Source: Salinarimonas sp052380005
GTDB lineage: Bacteria > Pseudomonadota > Alphaproteobacteria > Rhizobiales > Beijerinckiaceae
Direction: 5' to 3' (one strand)
Length of the DNA stretch: 64,000 nt
NCBI GenBank assembly: GCA_052380005.1
Contig: JBQTCJ010000002.1
Part shown: positions 34,102 through 42,672 of the stretch, one piece after another
How the letters are laid out: the number at the start of each line of letters is the position of its first letter
Numbering within the stretch: position 1 is the stretch's first letter
Program-made: the position numbers and the translations under genes
Notes under the pieces: generated by a model
What the model was told of the DNA's origin: nothing
What the model saw: the letters and a program-made list of their open reading frames with translations, nothing else
Database searches by the model: none

Positions 34102-35700
34102 GCCGCTCTTGCCCGTCCGCGAGGCGGCGGCGGCGCGGCCGGCGGCGTCGGCCGTGCGGCCGGCGAGCTGGGCGTCGAAGTCGAGGCCGATCTCGTCGCC
34201 GATCTTCTTCATCAGCGGCAGCTGCACCGACATGCCGAGGATCGAGTCGAGCGCCTGGCTGAACGGCGAGGCCGCGCCGCCGTCCCCGTGGCCGCCGCCC
34301 TGGCCCAGGCCCGCGATCTGATTGATGCGGATCGACTCGATCTTCTCCACCGGCTTCATCATCTGCGCCATGATCTCGGGGAGGCGGTCGAGCTTGTGGG
34401 TGTCGAGGCGCGCGCGCAGCAGCGGCTCGCTCTGCAGGTTCTCCGCCTCGATCTGCGCCTTGCGGCCGGCGGCCTCGGCGACGAGCCGGTCGCGCTCGGC
34501 GGCGCCCTTGACCGCTGTCGCCTCCGCGTCCGCCTTGGCGAGCGACAGCATCGAGGCGACCTGGGCCTTCACCTTCGTGTCGTCGATCTCGGCCTCGCGC
34601 AGCGCCTGGAGCGCGGCGAGGCGGCGGGTACGCTCCGCGACGGCGAGGTCGCGCGCGGTCTGCACGGCCTCCTGCGCCTCGACCACGGCGGCGCGGGCCG
34701 CCTCTGCCTTGGCCTGCTCGGCGGTCTCGACGCCCTTCTTGCCGGCGACCGCGATGGCGTTGTCGAGCTTGTGGATCTCGAGCTCGGCGAGCGCTTCCGA
34801 TTCGCGCTTGCGCAGATGCAGGTCGCGCTCGATCTCGGCCTGCTTGACCTCCCGGTCGGCCTCGATCTTCGCTTCCTCCTCGATGCGTCCCGCCTGCAGG
34901 CGCCCGGCGGTGATGTCCGTCTCGGCGCGCATGCGCTGGCGCTCGAGCTCGACACGCTTGGCGATCTCGGCCTCCTCCTGCTCGCGCTCGATGGCGAGGC
35001 GCTCCTTGGCCTGCTCGAGCTGGCGCCGGCGGATGGCGATGTCGGTCTGGGCCTCGACCTCGATGCGGGCCCGCCGGTTCTCGGCGACGACCTCGGCGAG
35101 GCGGCGCATGCCGACCGCGTCGAAGGCGTTGCCGTCGTCGAGCGCCGAGAACGGCGTCTGGTCGAGGCGCACCAGCGAGACCGATTCGACGAGGAGGCCG
35201 GAACGGCCGAGCACCGTGCCGAGGCGCTCGGACACGGCGGCGGAGAGCCCGGCGCGGTCCTCGTGCAGCGCGTCGAGCGTGCGCCGCGCGACCTCCGCCT
35301 GAACGGCGTCGATCAGCTTGCCCTCGACCAGCAGCTGCAGCTCGTCGTCCCGGAAGGCCTTGGCGCCCAGCGACTGCGCCGCGGTGGCGATGCCGTCGGG
35401 CGTGGGGTCGACGCGGACGTGGAACTCCATGGCGAGGTCGACGCGCAGGCGATCCCCCGAGATCAGCGCCCGCGCACCGGTCCGCTCCACCGTCAGGCGG
35501 GTCGAGCGCATGCTGACGCGATCGACGCGGTGGAGGATCGGCAGCGCCAGCGCGCCGCCGTCGATCACCACCCGCCGTCCGCCGGCGCCGGTGCGCACCA
35601 GGGCGACGTCGCGCGAGGACTTCACGTACCAGCGGCCGAGCACGAGCACGGCGAGCGCCGCGACGACGAGGGCGACGACGAGAGCGAGGAACCAGCCCAC
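34099..35700 (-). CDS. Flotillin-like SPFH-domain protein (YqiK type)
   Basis: 533 residues from a GTG. Residues 1-22 form one N-terminal membrane anchor (FLALVVALVVAALAVLVLG), followed by an SPFH/band-7 domain (RRVVIDGGALALPILHRVDR to about 220). A long Glu/Ala-rich coiled coil runs from about 225 to 430 (AKERLAIEREQEEAEIAKRV is representative). The glycine-rich C-terminus has GLGQGGGHGDGG. Flotillins organise membrane microdomains and affect transporter assembly. The gene lies just upstream of the ABC importer on the same strand. Co-transcription is possible but not shown. AT-rich direct repeats (35784-35819) mark its promoter region. Confidence 0.88.
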   Translation of the reverse strand: MGWFLALVVALVVAALAVLVLGRWYVKSSRDVALVRTGAGGRRVVIDGGALALPILHRVDRVSMRSTRLTVERTGARALISGDRLRVDLAMEFHVRVDPTPDGIATAAQSLGAKAFRDDELQLLVEGKLIDAVQAEVARRTLDALHEDRAGLSAAVSERLGTVLGRSGLLVESVSLVRLDQTPFSALDDGNAFDAVGMRRLAEVVAENRRARIEVEAQTDIAIRRRQLEQAKERLAIEREQEEAEIAKRVELERQRMRAETDITAGRLQAGRIEEEAKIEADREVKQAEIERDLHLRKRESEALAELEIHKLDNAIAVAGKKGVETAEQAKAEAARAAVVEAQEAVQTARDLAVAERTRRLAALQALREAEIDDTKVKAQVASMLSLAKADAEATAVKGAAERDRLVAEAAGRKAQIEAENLQSEPLLRARLDTHKLDRLPEIMAQMMKPVEKIESIRINQIAGLGQGGGHGDGGAASPFSQALDSILGMSVQLPLMKKIGDEIGLDFDAQLAGRTADAAGRAAAASRTGKSG

Positions 35701-35783
35701 GCGGATCTCCCGGACGTTCGGGACGGCCCACGTCGGACGGGCCCCTCCCAGGCGGAAAGCGTCCGAACGTGGTAACCCAGGCT

Positions 35784-35819
35784 ATTTTCCGTTTCAAGCA
35801 ATAATTTTCCAATTCAAAG
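35784..35819 (-). repeat. Two direct repeats of an ATTTTCC-N3-TCAA element, exact 20-bp period
   Basis: The element starts at 35784 (ATTTTCCGTTTCAAG) and again at 35804 (ATTTTCCAATTCAAA), two helical turns apart, inside a short AT-rich patch upstream of the flotillin-like gene. A very similar copy is in the amine-oxidase promoter at 37780, and a partial one at 37073. It is a candidate binding site for a shared regulator. Confidence 0.55.
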
Positions 35820-35829
35820 AATGAGGCCA

Positions 35830-35868
35830 CCCGCCCCATTGGGGCGGGGACGATCCGCGCAGCGGATC
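35830..35868 (-). terminator. Two adjacent hairpins downstream of the AmiC-like gene
   Basis: CCCGCCCC (35830-35837) pairs with GGGGCGGG (35841-35848), and GATCCGC (35852-35858) pairs with GCGGATC (35862-35868), each with a 3-nt loop. They lie 57 bp past the AmiC-like stop in its direction of transcription and just before the flotillin promoter, so a terminator is plausible. No T tract is present. Confidence 0.45.
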
Positions 35869-35924
35869 AGGGGCGGGGTCCCGCGGTCGACTTGCGGGAT
35901 CTCCGCCCCGCCACTCCTCGCCGC

Positions 35925-37043
35925 TCAGGTCAACCGGGCGACGACCGAAAAGCGCAGGCCGTCGGCGCGGGCGAGGTAGGTGGGGTTCTCCTTGCGCTCG
36001 TTGGAGTGGAACACCCCGCCCCGGGCGCTCTCGTAGCGCACCGGCGTGCGCGGGCCGCGCTGGCGCATGTTCGCGAGCGCGGCGAAGAAGCTCAGCCCCT
36101 CGTACATCGATTGCCCGAGCGAATTCAGCGCCGGGGCGACGTCGTGGTGGAGTGAGTGGTAGCGCTCGCGGAAGGACTGGTTGCGCTCGGTCTCGAGCCC
36201 GGCGAAGTAGGCGGCGGAGACGAAGAGGCGCTCGGTGTGCTCGGCCCCCGTCGCCATCAGCACGTTCTCCTCGACGGCGGTGGAGAAGCGGAACATGCGC
36301 CGGTGCAGGTCGTGCGCGCCGAAGGCGCGGTTGAACTCGACCGAATCCTGCCCGACGAGGGACATGAGCACGATGTCGGGCTTCGTCGCGACGATCCGCT
36401 CGACGAGCCAGCCGGGCTCCTCCAGCCCGAAGGGCACGTAGCCCTCGAAGGTCACGGTGCCGCCGGCCTGCGCGATGCAGCGCTTGGCGAGCGCGTTCGA
36501 CGCGCGGGGCCAGACGTAGTCGTTGCCGACGAGCGCCCAGCGGCGCACCCGCAGCCGCTCCGTCAGGTGGCGGATCGCCGGGACCAGCTGGTCGCGCGGC
36601 GTCTCGCCGATGGTGAAGACGTTGGGCGTGCGCTCGTTGCCCTCGAAGAGCGGGGTGTAGACGTGCGGCACGCGCCCGGCCACGAGGTGGTTGAGGCGCC
36701 GGCGCACGGAGCTGACGCTCATGCCGACGATGCCGCAGATCGCTTCCGCGCCGATCAGCTCTTCGAGTTCGGCCTCGAGCGAGTCCGTCGCGGCCACGTC
36801 GGAATCGAGGAAGATCGTCTCCACCGGCAGGCCGCGTATCCCGCCGCGCCGGTTGATCTCGGCGGCCGCGAGCTGCGTGCAGGAGATGCAGGAAGGACCC
36901 CAGATTCCGGCGGAGCCGTTCATGGGCACGAGGACGGCGACGCGACAGGTCCGCTCCCCGCCGAGCCGGAGCGCCTCGTGGTCGATCGTCGGTCGGGCGA
37001 GCCCGTGCGTACGCGAGCCCCTCAGAAGGATGCCTTCCGGCAC
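35925..37043 (-). CDS. AmiC-like amide/urea-binding regulator or sensor (no signal peptide)
   Basis: 372 residues from a GTG with AGGGGG eight bases upstream. The fold is type 1 periplasmic-binding-like (CRVAVLVPMNGSAGIWGPSC, AAAEINRRGGIRGLPVETIF, GIVGMSVSSVRRRLNHLVAG), with PHVYTPLFEGNERTPNVFTI fitting the amide/urea group. No signal peptide precedes it, so it should stay in the cytoplasm like Pseudomonas AmiC, which senses amides and controls an antiterminator. No AmiR-like partner is seen in the window. It is divergent from a MarR regulator. Role inferred from fold, location and context. Confidence 0.8.
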   Translation of the reverse strand: MPEGILLRGSRTHGLARPTIDHEALRLGGERTCRVAVLVPMNGSAGIWGPSCISCTQLAAAEINRRGGIRGLPVETIFLDSDVAATDSLEAELEELIGAEAICGIVGMSVSSVRRRLNHLVAGRVPHVYTPLFEGNERTPNVFTIGETPRDQLVPAIRHLTERLRVRRWALVGNDYVWPRASNALAKRCIAQAGGTVTFEGYVPFGLEEPGWLVERIVATKPDIVLMSLVGQDSVEFNRAFGAHDLHRRMFRFSTAVEENVLMATGAEHTERLFVSAAYFAGLETERNQSFRERYHSLHHDVAPALNSLGQSMYEGLSFFAALANMRQRGPRTPVRYESARGGVFHSNERKENPTYLARADGLRFSVVARLT

Positions 37044-37072
37044 GCCGAACCCCCTGTCGCGATGGGCACTTC

Positions 37073-37088
37073 ATTTTCCGGGTAAAAT
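37073..37088. promoter_or_regulatory. AT-rich imperfect palindrome in the AmiC-like/MarR divergent promoter
   Basis: ATTTTCCGGGTAAAAT has inverted ATTTT/AAAAT arms around a 6-bp centre and begins with the same ATTTTCC as the elements at 35784, 35804 and 37780. It lies between the divergent AmiC-like and MarR genes, a standard position for a MarR operator. Confidence 0.45.
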
Positions 37089-37165
37089 AGAATAGGACGG
37101 GCGCGGAAGCAAATCGCGATTGGCCGCCGGCGCGCGGCCGAGCAGCACCGAAGAGACACGTCCCG

Positions 37166-37609
37166 TTGAGCAGCCCCTCGATCCGCAGCCATCTGAGCTA
37201 CCACCTGGCGCGTGCGCACCGGCAGCTGCACGCGGATCTCGAGGCCCGCCTGCAGAAGGAGGGCGCGAGCGTCGAGCAGTGGCGGGTGCTCGAGGTCCTG
37301 GCCGATCGTCAGGGCCGCGCCATGGGCGAGCTGGCGGAGGAGGTTCTGATGAACCACCCCGCGCTGACGAAGCTCGCGGACAGGATGGTCGCGAGCGGCC
37401 TCGTGCATCGCGTCGCCGATCCGCAGGACCAGCGCCGGGTGCTGCTCCACGCGACCGCCCGCGGCGCGGCGATGCAGGCGCGGCTGCGCCGCCTCGTCGC
37501 CGAGCACGACCGGCACGTCGAGCGGCTGTTCGGCGCCTCCAAGACCGCGGCGCTCAAGGCGCTGCTGGAAGATCTCGCGGAAGGCCCGCGCGTCCTGCAG
37601 GAGCCGTGA
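37166..37609 (+). CDS. MarR-family transcriptional regulator
   Basis: 147 residues, full MarR length, from a TTG start; no upstream ATG gives family sequence. The winged helix is at about residues 30-95: EQWRVLEVLADRQGRAMGEL, ALTKLADRMVASGLVHRVAD, then the wing DPQDQRRVLLHATARGAAM. Such proteins repress nearby genes and respond to small aromatic or amide-like ligands. It is divergent from the AmiC-like gene and lies 239 bp upstream of the amine-oxidase operon, so it may control both. The ATTTTCC element is a candidate site. Confidence 0.87.
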   Translation: MSSPSIRSHLSYHLARAHRQLHADLEARLQKEGASVEQWRVLEVLADRQGRAMGELAEEVLMNHPALTKLADRMVASGLVHRVADPQDQRRVLLHATARGAAMQARLRRLVAEHDRHVERLFGASKTAALKALLEDLAEGPRVLQEP

Positions 37610-37753
37610 GCGCGGCGGCGAATCGCGCGGCCTCCTCCCGCTTCGTCCCGCCTCCGCCCGGGGCCGTCCCCGCCAGCACGCGCGACGACGCGTGAGCGAC
37701 GATCCGCGCGCGAGAGATCGCGCTCACCATTCGGTGGCAACGCAACTTCCCGT

Positions 37754-37781
37754 TTGACAGCTTGGCCATTCTCGGTATTAT
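37754..37781 (+). promoter_or_regulatory. Strong sigma70-type promoter for the amine-oxidase operon
   Basis: TTGACA (37754-37759, perfect -35) and TATTAT (37776-37781, near-perfect -10) are separated by 16 bp. This is unusually good for such a GC-rich genome. It lies 67 bp upstream of the amine-oxidase ATG, and the -10 box overlaps the start of an ATTTTCC element. Confidence 0.7.
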
Positions 37782-37794
37782 TTTCCAAATCAAG
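37780..37794 (+). promoter_or_regulatory. ATTTTCC-N3-TCAAG element overlapping the amine-oxidase promoter
   Basis: ATTTTCCAAATCAAG closely matches the two repeats upstream of the flotillin-like gene (35784, 35804). Its position over the -10 box and presumed start point would suit a repressor site. Confidence 0.5.
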
Positions 37795-37848
37795 CAAATT
37801 CGCCCGGCTCCGAGGCCGGGCGCGCGGCGTGAACGAGGAGGCTTCGCC

Positions 37849-39837
37849 ATGCGACAGGGCTTCGAGAGGTCGGTCCCCTACGTGCGGAACGCATCCGCCA
37901 ATCCCTGGCTGCCGGACTTCCCAAACCCGCCGGACATGCGCTTCAACTACTTCAAGCTGCTCAACGATTCCTGGGCCTCGGGCCAGCCGGTCGCCCGCGC
38001 CCCGTCGGCCAAGTCCGTGGCGGTGGTCGGCGCCGGCGCCGCCGGCATGACGGTCGCACGCGAGCTGTGGCGCTCGGGCTACCAGGTGCGCATCTTCGAG
38101 GCGACGAACCGGCTCGGCGGGCGCCTCTACACCGAGCGCAAGACCTACGGCACCACCGCCTACGAGCTCGGCGCCATGCGCATGCCGTTCTTCAACGACG
38201 TCAAGGGCGGCGAGCCGCCGGGCAGCTCGACGAACTGCCTGCTCGCCTACTTCCTCAACCAGGACCAGCGCTGGTCCGGCAACCCGAACCCGACCTTCGC
38301 CAACCTCTCGGACTTCCCCAATCCCGGGCAGACCAGGGGCGGCACCGGCATCTACATGAACAACGGGCTCGGGCCCAACGACGTCTACGACCAGCCGACG
38401 ATGATCGACTGGCCGGACGGCGGCCAGCCCGACAACCCGGACCTGCAGGAGGTCGCGCGCAAGGTCGATGCGCTCATCGACCTGTTCACCGCGATCGTCG
38501 CGCCGGTCTACGCGCAGGACGGGCCGGCGTGGGACACGCTCTGGCAGCAGATCGCCAACAACTACGACAAGATGTCCTTCTCGGACCTCGTCTTCACCGA
38601 CGCGATCACGCCGTCGCAATACGCCGGCGACGGCTGGTTCGGCGGCTTCGGCATGACGCCCTACGAATCGGATCTGTTCTACACGATCGGCTCCGGCGAC
38701 GGCTCCTGGGGCGCGTTCTACGCGATCAGCGCCATGTGGTTCATCCGCTGCGTGATGTTCGGCTACAGCTCCGACCTGCAGACCGTGAGCGGGCTGAACA
38801 ATGCCTATGCCCTGCCGATGTACAACTCGACCCCGTTCGACACCAACGGCACGCCGCTCGAGGCCCCGTTCTATCGCGGCATCCAGTCGCTCGTGGAGAT
38901 GCTGTTCTACCTGCGCGCGCCCGGCAGCACCCGCTCGCTCTACTCGGCCGCGCGGGACGGGAACGACATGTCCGCGGCGTTCTTCGTCAACACGTCGGTC
39001 TCGGCGCTCGAGCGCAACACGGACGGGACGATCTCGGTGTACGTCGACACGCGCACGACGCCCGCGCTCGTCGCCGACTACGTGGTGATCACCTCCCCGA
39101 TCTGGGCGACGCAGCTCTCCATCGACTTCCGGGGCTTCGACACCACGACGATGCTGCCCTGGCAGGTGCCCGAGGCGCTCCACCAGCAGCACCTCATCGC
39201 CAGCGCGAAGGTGTTCTATCCCCTCTACAAGGCCTACTGGAACGAGGGCTCGAAGATCCCGCAGCTGATCGTCACCGACACCTTCGTCCAGGATGCTTAT
39301 TCGGTGCAGTGGAGCACCGACAACAACGATGCGGCAATCCTCGCCAGCTACACGTGGGAGGACGACGCGCTCAAGGTCCTCGCGGACACGAACGACACGA
39401 TCCTCGGCGCGAAGGTCCTGGCCGAGCTCGACCGGATCACGCAATCGACGCTGGGCGAGAGCATCCTCAAGTGGGTCGACACGCGGCAGGCGCCGACGGT
39501 GATCCACTGGCTGCTGCAGCCGACCTATCGGGGCTGCGCCAAGCTCTACCGCCAGCGCGCCTGGGAGCAGTGCTACGATCTCCTGGCCTACAACCAGACC
39601 TACTCCTACGCCTCCAACTTGTACTTCGCAGGCGAATCCTACGGCGTCGAGGGCGGCTGGACGGAGCCGGCGCTGCGCACCGCGCTCGATGCGGTGATCC
39701 ACCTCGTCTACAACTCGGGCGGCACGTTCAACAACGGCTTCACCTTCAACGACTACCCGGGCTACGACACCACGTTCCAGCCCAGCGAGACCTATCCGCA
39801 GACGTCGGGCGCCGCTGCGCCGCGCGCGGCGGAGTGA
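37849..39837 (+). CDS. Flavin amine oxidase (tryptophan 2-monooxygenase-like)
   Basis: 662 residues from the ATG at 37849, which follows GAGGAGG. The FAD-binding Rossmann motif is AVVGAGAAGMTVARELWRSG (residues 58-77) with FEATNRLGGRLY. ELGAMRMPFFND matches the tryptophan 2-monooxygenase/L-amino-acid oxidase group, and the C-terminal LYFAGESYGVEGGWTEPAL binds FAD. These enzymes oxidise amino acids or amines with O2. No signal peptide is visible. It is followed 7 bp later by two GT4 genes, an unusual partnership. Substrate and product are unknown; IaaM-like release of indole-3-acetamide is one possibility. Confidence 0.87.
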   Translation: MRQGFERSVPYVRNASANPWLPDFPNPPDMRFNYFKLLNDSWASGQPVARAPSAKSVAVVGAGAAGMTVARELWRSGYQVRIFEATNRLGGRLYTERKTYGTTAYELGAMRMPFFNDVKGGEPPGSSTNCLLAYFLNQDQRWSGNPNPTFANLSDFPNPGQTRGGTGIYMNNGLGPNDVYDQPTMIDWPDGGQPDNPDLQEVARKVDALIDLFTAIVAPVYAQDGPAWDTLWQQIANNYDKMSFSDLVFTDAITPSQYAGDGWFGGFGMTPYESDLFYTIGSGDGSWGAFYAISAMWFIRCVMFGYSSDLQTVSGLNNAYALPMYNSTPFDTNGTPLEAPFYRGIQSLVEMLFYLRAPGSTRSLYSAARDGNDMSAAFFVNTSVSALERNTDGTISVYVDTRTTPALVADYVVITSPIWATQLSIDFRGFDTTTMLPWQVPEALHQQHLIASAKVFYPLYKAYWNEGSKIPQLIVTDTFVQDAYSVQWSTDNNDAAILASYTWEDDALKVLADTNDTILGAKVLAELDRITQSTLGESILKWVDTRQAPTVIHWLLQPTYRGCAKLYRQRAWEQCYDLLAYNQTYSYASNLYFAGESYGVEGGWTEPALRTALDAVIHLVYNSGGTFNNGFTFNDYPGYDTTFQPSETYPQTSGAAAPRAAE

Positions 39838-39844
39838 GGCGGCC

Positions 39845-41593
39845 GTGGCGCTCGCCTCGCCCGCCCCGCTCGAGCCCGGCGTCGGGAGCGATCCCGCCGC
39901 CGGTTGCGCCATCCTCTACGTGCCGGAGGCCTACGAGGGCGACAAGGCGAACGTCGTCGGCCGCCAGTCCGCCGGCGCCGGCTTCCTCGACGCCCTCGCC
40001 CGCTATGGCGGCGCCGCGCACCTGTCCTGCCTCGCCGAGGACCCGCAGGTCTTCGAGGCCTTCCGGCGGCGCGTCTCCACGCATGCCGACGCCGCGCGCG
40101 CCCGCTGGGTCCGGCCCTTCGACGCCGCGGCGCTGGAGGAAGTCGGCAGCGTCTTCCTGCCCGGCCCGATCATCTCGGAGGGGGCGTGGATGCGCCGCTT
40201 CGTCGGCGAGCGGCGCTACAGCCTGTGCGGGATCACGCACTCGGTCGCGACGGAGCGGGTGATCCGCTCGATCCGCGACCTCGTCGTCGCGCCGACCCAG
40301 CCCTGGGACGCCCTGATCTGCACCTCGACCTGCGCGCAGCAGGCGATCCGCCACGTCCTCGACGGCTGGCGCGACTATCTCGGCGCCCGCGGCTTTCGCG
40401 TGCCGGACACGCCGGTGCGCTTCCCCGTGATCCCGCTCGGCGTGCATCTCGACCGCTTCGCCCGCACGGCCGAGCGCGAGGCGGCGGGGCGGAGCCTTCG
40501 CGCCGAGCTCGGGATCGCCGAGGACGCCGTGGTCGCTCTCGGCTTCGGACGCCTCGACCACCGCTCGAAGGCGCATCCCGTGCCGCTGTTTCGCGCGATC
40601 GAGCTGGCGGCGCGCCGTGCCGGAGAGGGGGCCGACCTGCACCTCGTCCTGGTGGGGCAGTTCGCCGACGAGGAAACCGAGCGGAACTTCCGCTCCGCGA
40701 GCCGTCTGTTCTGCCCCTCAGTCCCCGTTCACTGGCTCGACGGGCGCGAGACGCCGCGTGCCCACGCGAGCTGGGCCGCCGCAGACCTGTTCGTCTCGCT
40801 GCCCGACAACGTCCAGGAGACGTTCGGCCTCACCCCCGTCGAGGCGATGGCGGCGGGGCTGCCCTGCGTCGTCGCGGACTGGAACGGCTACCGCGAGACC
40901 GTCGTCGAAGGCGAGACGGGCTTTCGCGTGCCCACCCTGATGGCGCCGGCGGGGGCGGGGATCGACATGGCGGACGAGCACGCGCGCGCGAGCTTCGACC
41001 ATTTCGCCCACATCGCCTTCGCGGCCCAGTGCATCGCGGTCGACGTCGATGCCGCGGCCCGGGCCATCGCGCGGCTCGCGGGGGACGTGCAGCTGCGCCG
41101 CACGATGGGCGCGGCCGGGCGGCGGCGGGCCGAGGACGTCTACGACTGGCGCCGCGTCGTGCGGCTCTACGAGGATCTCTGGGCGGAGCTCGCCGCCCTG
41201 CGCGCCGAGGCGCCCGTCCTGGGTGGGCGCGAGCCGGAGCGCACGACGGTGCACCCGGACTTCCCGGACCTGTTCGCCATGTTCGCGGGCCACCCCACCC
41301 GCGCGCTGACGCCCGAATCGCGGGTGAGCCTCGCCGATCCCGACCCGCGCTTCGCGCTGGCCCAGCTGCGCCGACTGCCGATCGCGGTGCTCGCCCGCCC
41401 GATCCTGCTCGACGACTTCCAGCTCGACCGTCTCGTGGCGCACCTGGAGGGCGCGGCGGCGACCGTCGAGGCGCTGCTCGAGACGCTGCCGCAGGGGAGC
41501 CGTGCGGCGGGGCTGCGCAGCCTCGCCTGGCTGGCGAAGTACGGCGTCGTCGCCGTCGGCGGGCCGCCGCAGGACGAAGTCCTCGGATGGTGA
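39845..41593 (+). CDS. GT4-family glycosyltransferase with extended C-terminus
   Basis: 582 residues from a GTG. The GT-B fold is recognised by ALGFGRLDHRSKAHPVPLFR, LVLVGQFADEETERN, and the EX7E-type region LPDNVQETFGLTPVEAMAAG, with PCVVADWNGYRETV and GETGFRVPT. After the catalytic part (to about residue 455), roughly 125 residues (EAPVLGGREPERTTVHPDFP onward) match no domain I recognise. Donor and acceptor are unknown. It lies 7 bp after the amine oxidase and overlaps the next glycosyltransferase by 7 bp, so the three genes form an operon. Confidence 0.85.
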   Translation: MALASPAPLEPGVGSDPAAGCAILYVPEAYEGDKANVVGRQSAGAGFLDALARYGGAAHLSCLAEDPQVFEAFRRRVSTHADAARARWVRPFDAAALEEVGSVFLPGPIISEGAWMRRFVGERRYSLCGITHSVATERVIRSIRDLVVAPTQPWDALICTSTCAQQAIRHVLDGWRDYLGARGFRVPDTPVRFPVIPLGVHLDRFARTAEREAAGRSLRAELGIAEDAVVALGFGRLDHRSKAHPVPLFRAIELAARRAGEGADLHLVLVGQFADEETERNFRSASRLFCPSVPVHWLDGRETPRAHASWAAADLFVSLPDNVQETFGLTPVEAMAAGLPCVVADWNGYRETVVEGETGFRVPTLMAPAGAGIDMADEHARASFDHFAHIAFAAQCIAVDVDAAARAIARLAGDVQLRRTMGAAGRRRAEDVYDWRRVVRLYEDLWAELAALRAEAPVLGGREPERTTVHPDFPDLFAMFAGHPTRALTPESRVSLADPDPRFALAQLRRLPIAVLARPILLDDFQLDRLVAHLEGAAATVEALLETLPQGSRAAGLRSLAWLAKYGVVAVGGPPQDEVLGW

Positions 41594-42672
41594 GCGGGGA
41601 GGGCGCGGCGCGGGTTGACGCGGGACCCGTCTCGGTTTGCTACCGCGTCGGCCGCTACCGCAGCCATCGCCGCGCCGGGGCGGAGGCGCGCGCCGCGCTC
41701 GCCGCCGCCGGGGTGCGCCTCGTCGCCGAGCCCGAGGCGGCGGACGTCGTCGTGCTGCACGACGAGCCGTGGTCCTATCCCACCTGGCTGCGGGCGCTGC
41801 CCGGCATCGCCGGCCGGCCGGTCGTCGGCTACGCCGTCTGGGAGCCCGACCGGTTGCCCGCGCAGATGCTGCGCTGGCTGGGGATGGTCGACGAGATCTG
41901 GACGGCCTCGCGCTTCTGCCGCGACATCCTCGCGTCGGCCGGGCGGCCTGTGCGGATCGTGCCGCACGTGGTGGCGCCGCCCGAGGCGAGCGCGAACGAG
42001 GCGGCGGCGCTGGCGCACCGTCTCGGCCTCGCGCCGGGTCGCTTCGTGTTCTATCTCGTCGCCCGGCTCGAGCCCCGAAAGAACGTCGAGGCCGCCATCG
42101 CCGCCTTCGCGTCCGCGTTCCCGGACGGCGAGCCCGCCTTGGTCGTCAAGACGCCGACGCCGCTGCCGCCCGCCCTCGCCGCCGTGCCCGGGGTCGTATC
42201 GTGGCACGGCCCGGCACGCGACGCCGAGATCGCGGCGCTGCATCGGCTCGGCGATTGCTGCGTCAGCGCCCACCGCGCCGAGGGCTGGGGCCTGTGCCTG
42301 AGCGACGCCATGGCCGCCGGAACGATCGTCGTCGCCACCGGCTACGGCGGCAACATGGACTACATGGACGACGGCTGCGCGCTGCCCGTGCCCTTCACGG
42401 GCGTCCCGATCGCGGACGTGCAGACCCGCGAGCGCTTCCGCTTCGCGCCCCACGAGCCGCCCGCGTCCTGGGCCGAGGTCGACACCGGCGCCCTCGCCGA
42501 CACGCTGCGCGAGGTCCGCCGCCGCTTTCGCGACGACCCCCGCGCCTTCGAGGCGCTGCGCCGGCACGGGCGCGAGAGCGTGGCGCGCTTCTCGCCCGAG
42601 GCGGTCGGCGCGACGATGCGCGCGGCGATCGCGGAGCTGCTCGCCCGGCCCGGCGCACTCAGCGCTCGGTGA
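41587..42672 (+). CDS. GT4-family glycosyltransferase
   Basis: 361 residues from the ATG at 41587, which overlaps the previous stop by 7 bp; a GTG one codon later would give a 4-bp overlap. VGYAVWEPDRLPAQMLRWLG and DEIWTASRFCRDILASAG are typical of glycan-type GT4 enzymes, with FYLVARLEPRKNVEAAIAAF and the EX7E region SAHRAEGWGLCLSDAMAAG followed by GYGGNMDYM. No membrane segment is visible, so it is cytoplasmic. The 3' end overlaps the convergent OmpA-type gene by 14 bp. It probably adds a second sugar to the product of the preceding enzyme. Confidence 0.87.
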   Translation: MVSGEGAARVDAGPVSVCYRVGRYRSHRRAGAEARAALAAAGVRLVAEPEAADVVVLHDEPWSYPTWLRALPGIAGRPVVGYAVWEPDRLPAQMLRWLGMVDEIWTASRFCRDILASAGRPVRIVPHVVAPPEASANEAAALAHRLGLAPGRFVFYLVARLEPRKNVEAAIAAFASAFPDGEPALVVKTPTPLPPALAAVPGVVSWHGPARDAEIAALHRLGDCCVSAHRAEGWGLCLSDAMAAGTIVVATGYGGNMDYMDDGCALPVPFTGVPIADVQTRERFRFAPHEPPASWAEVDTGALADTLREVRRRFRDDPRAFEALRRHGRESVARFSPEAVGATMRAAIAELLARPGALSAR

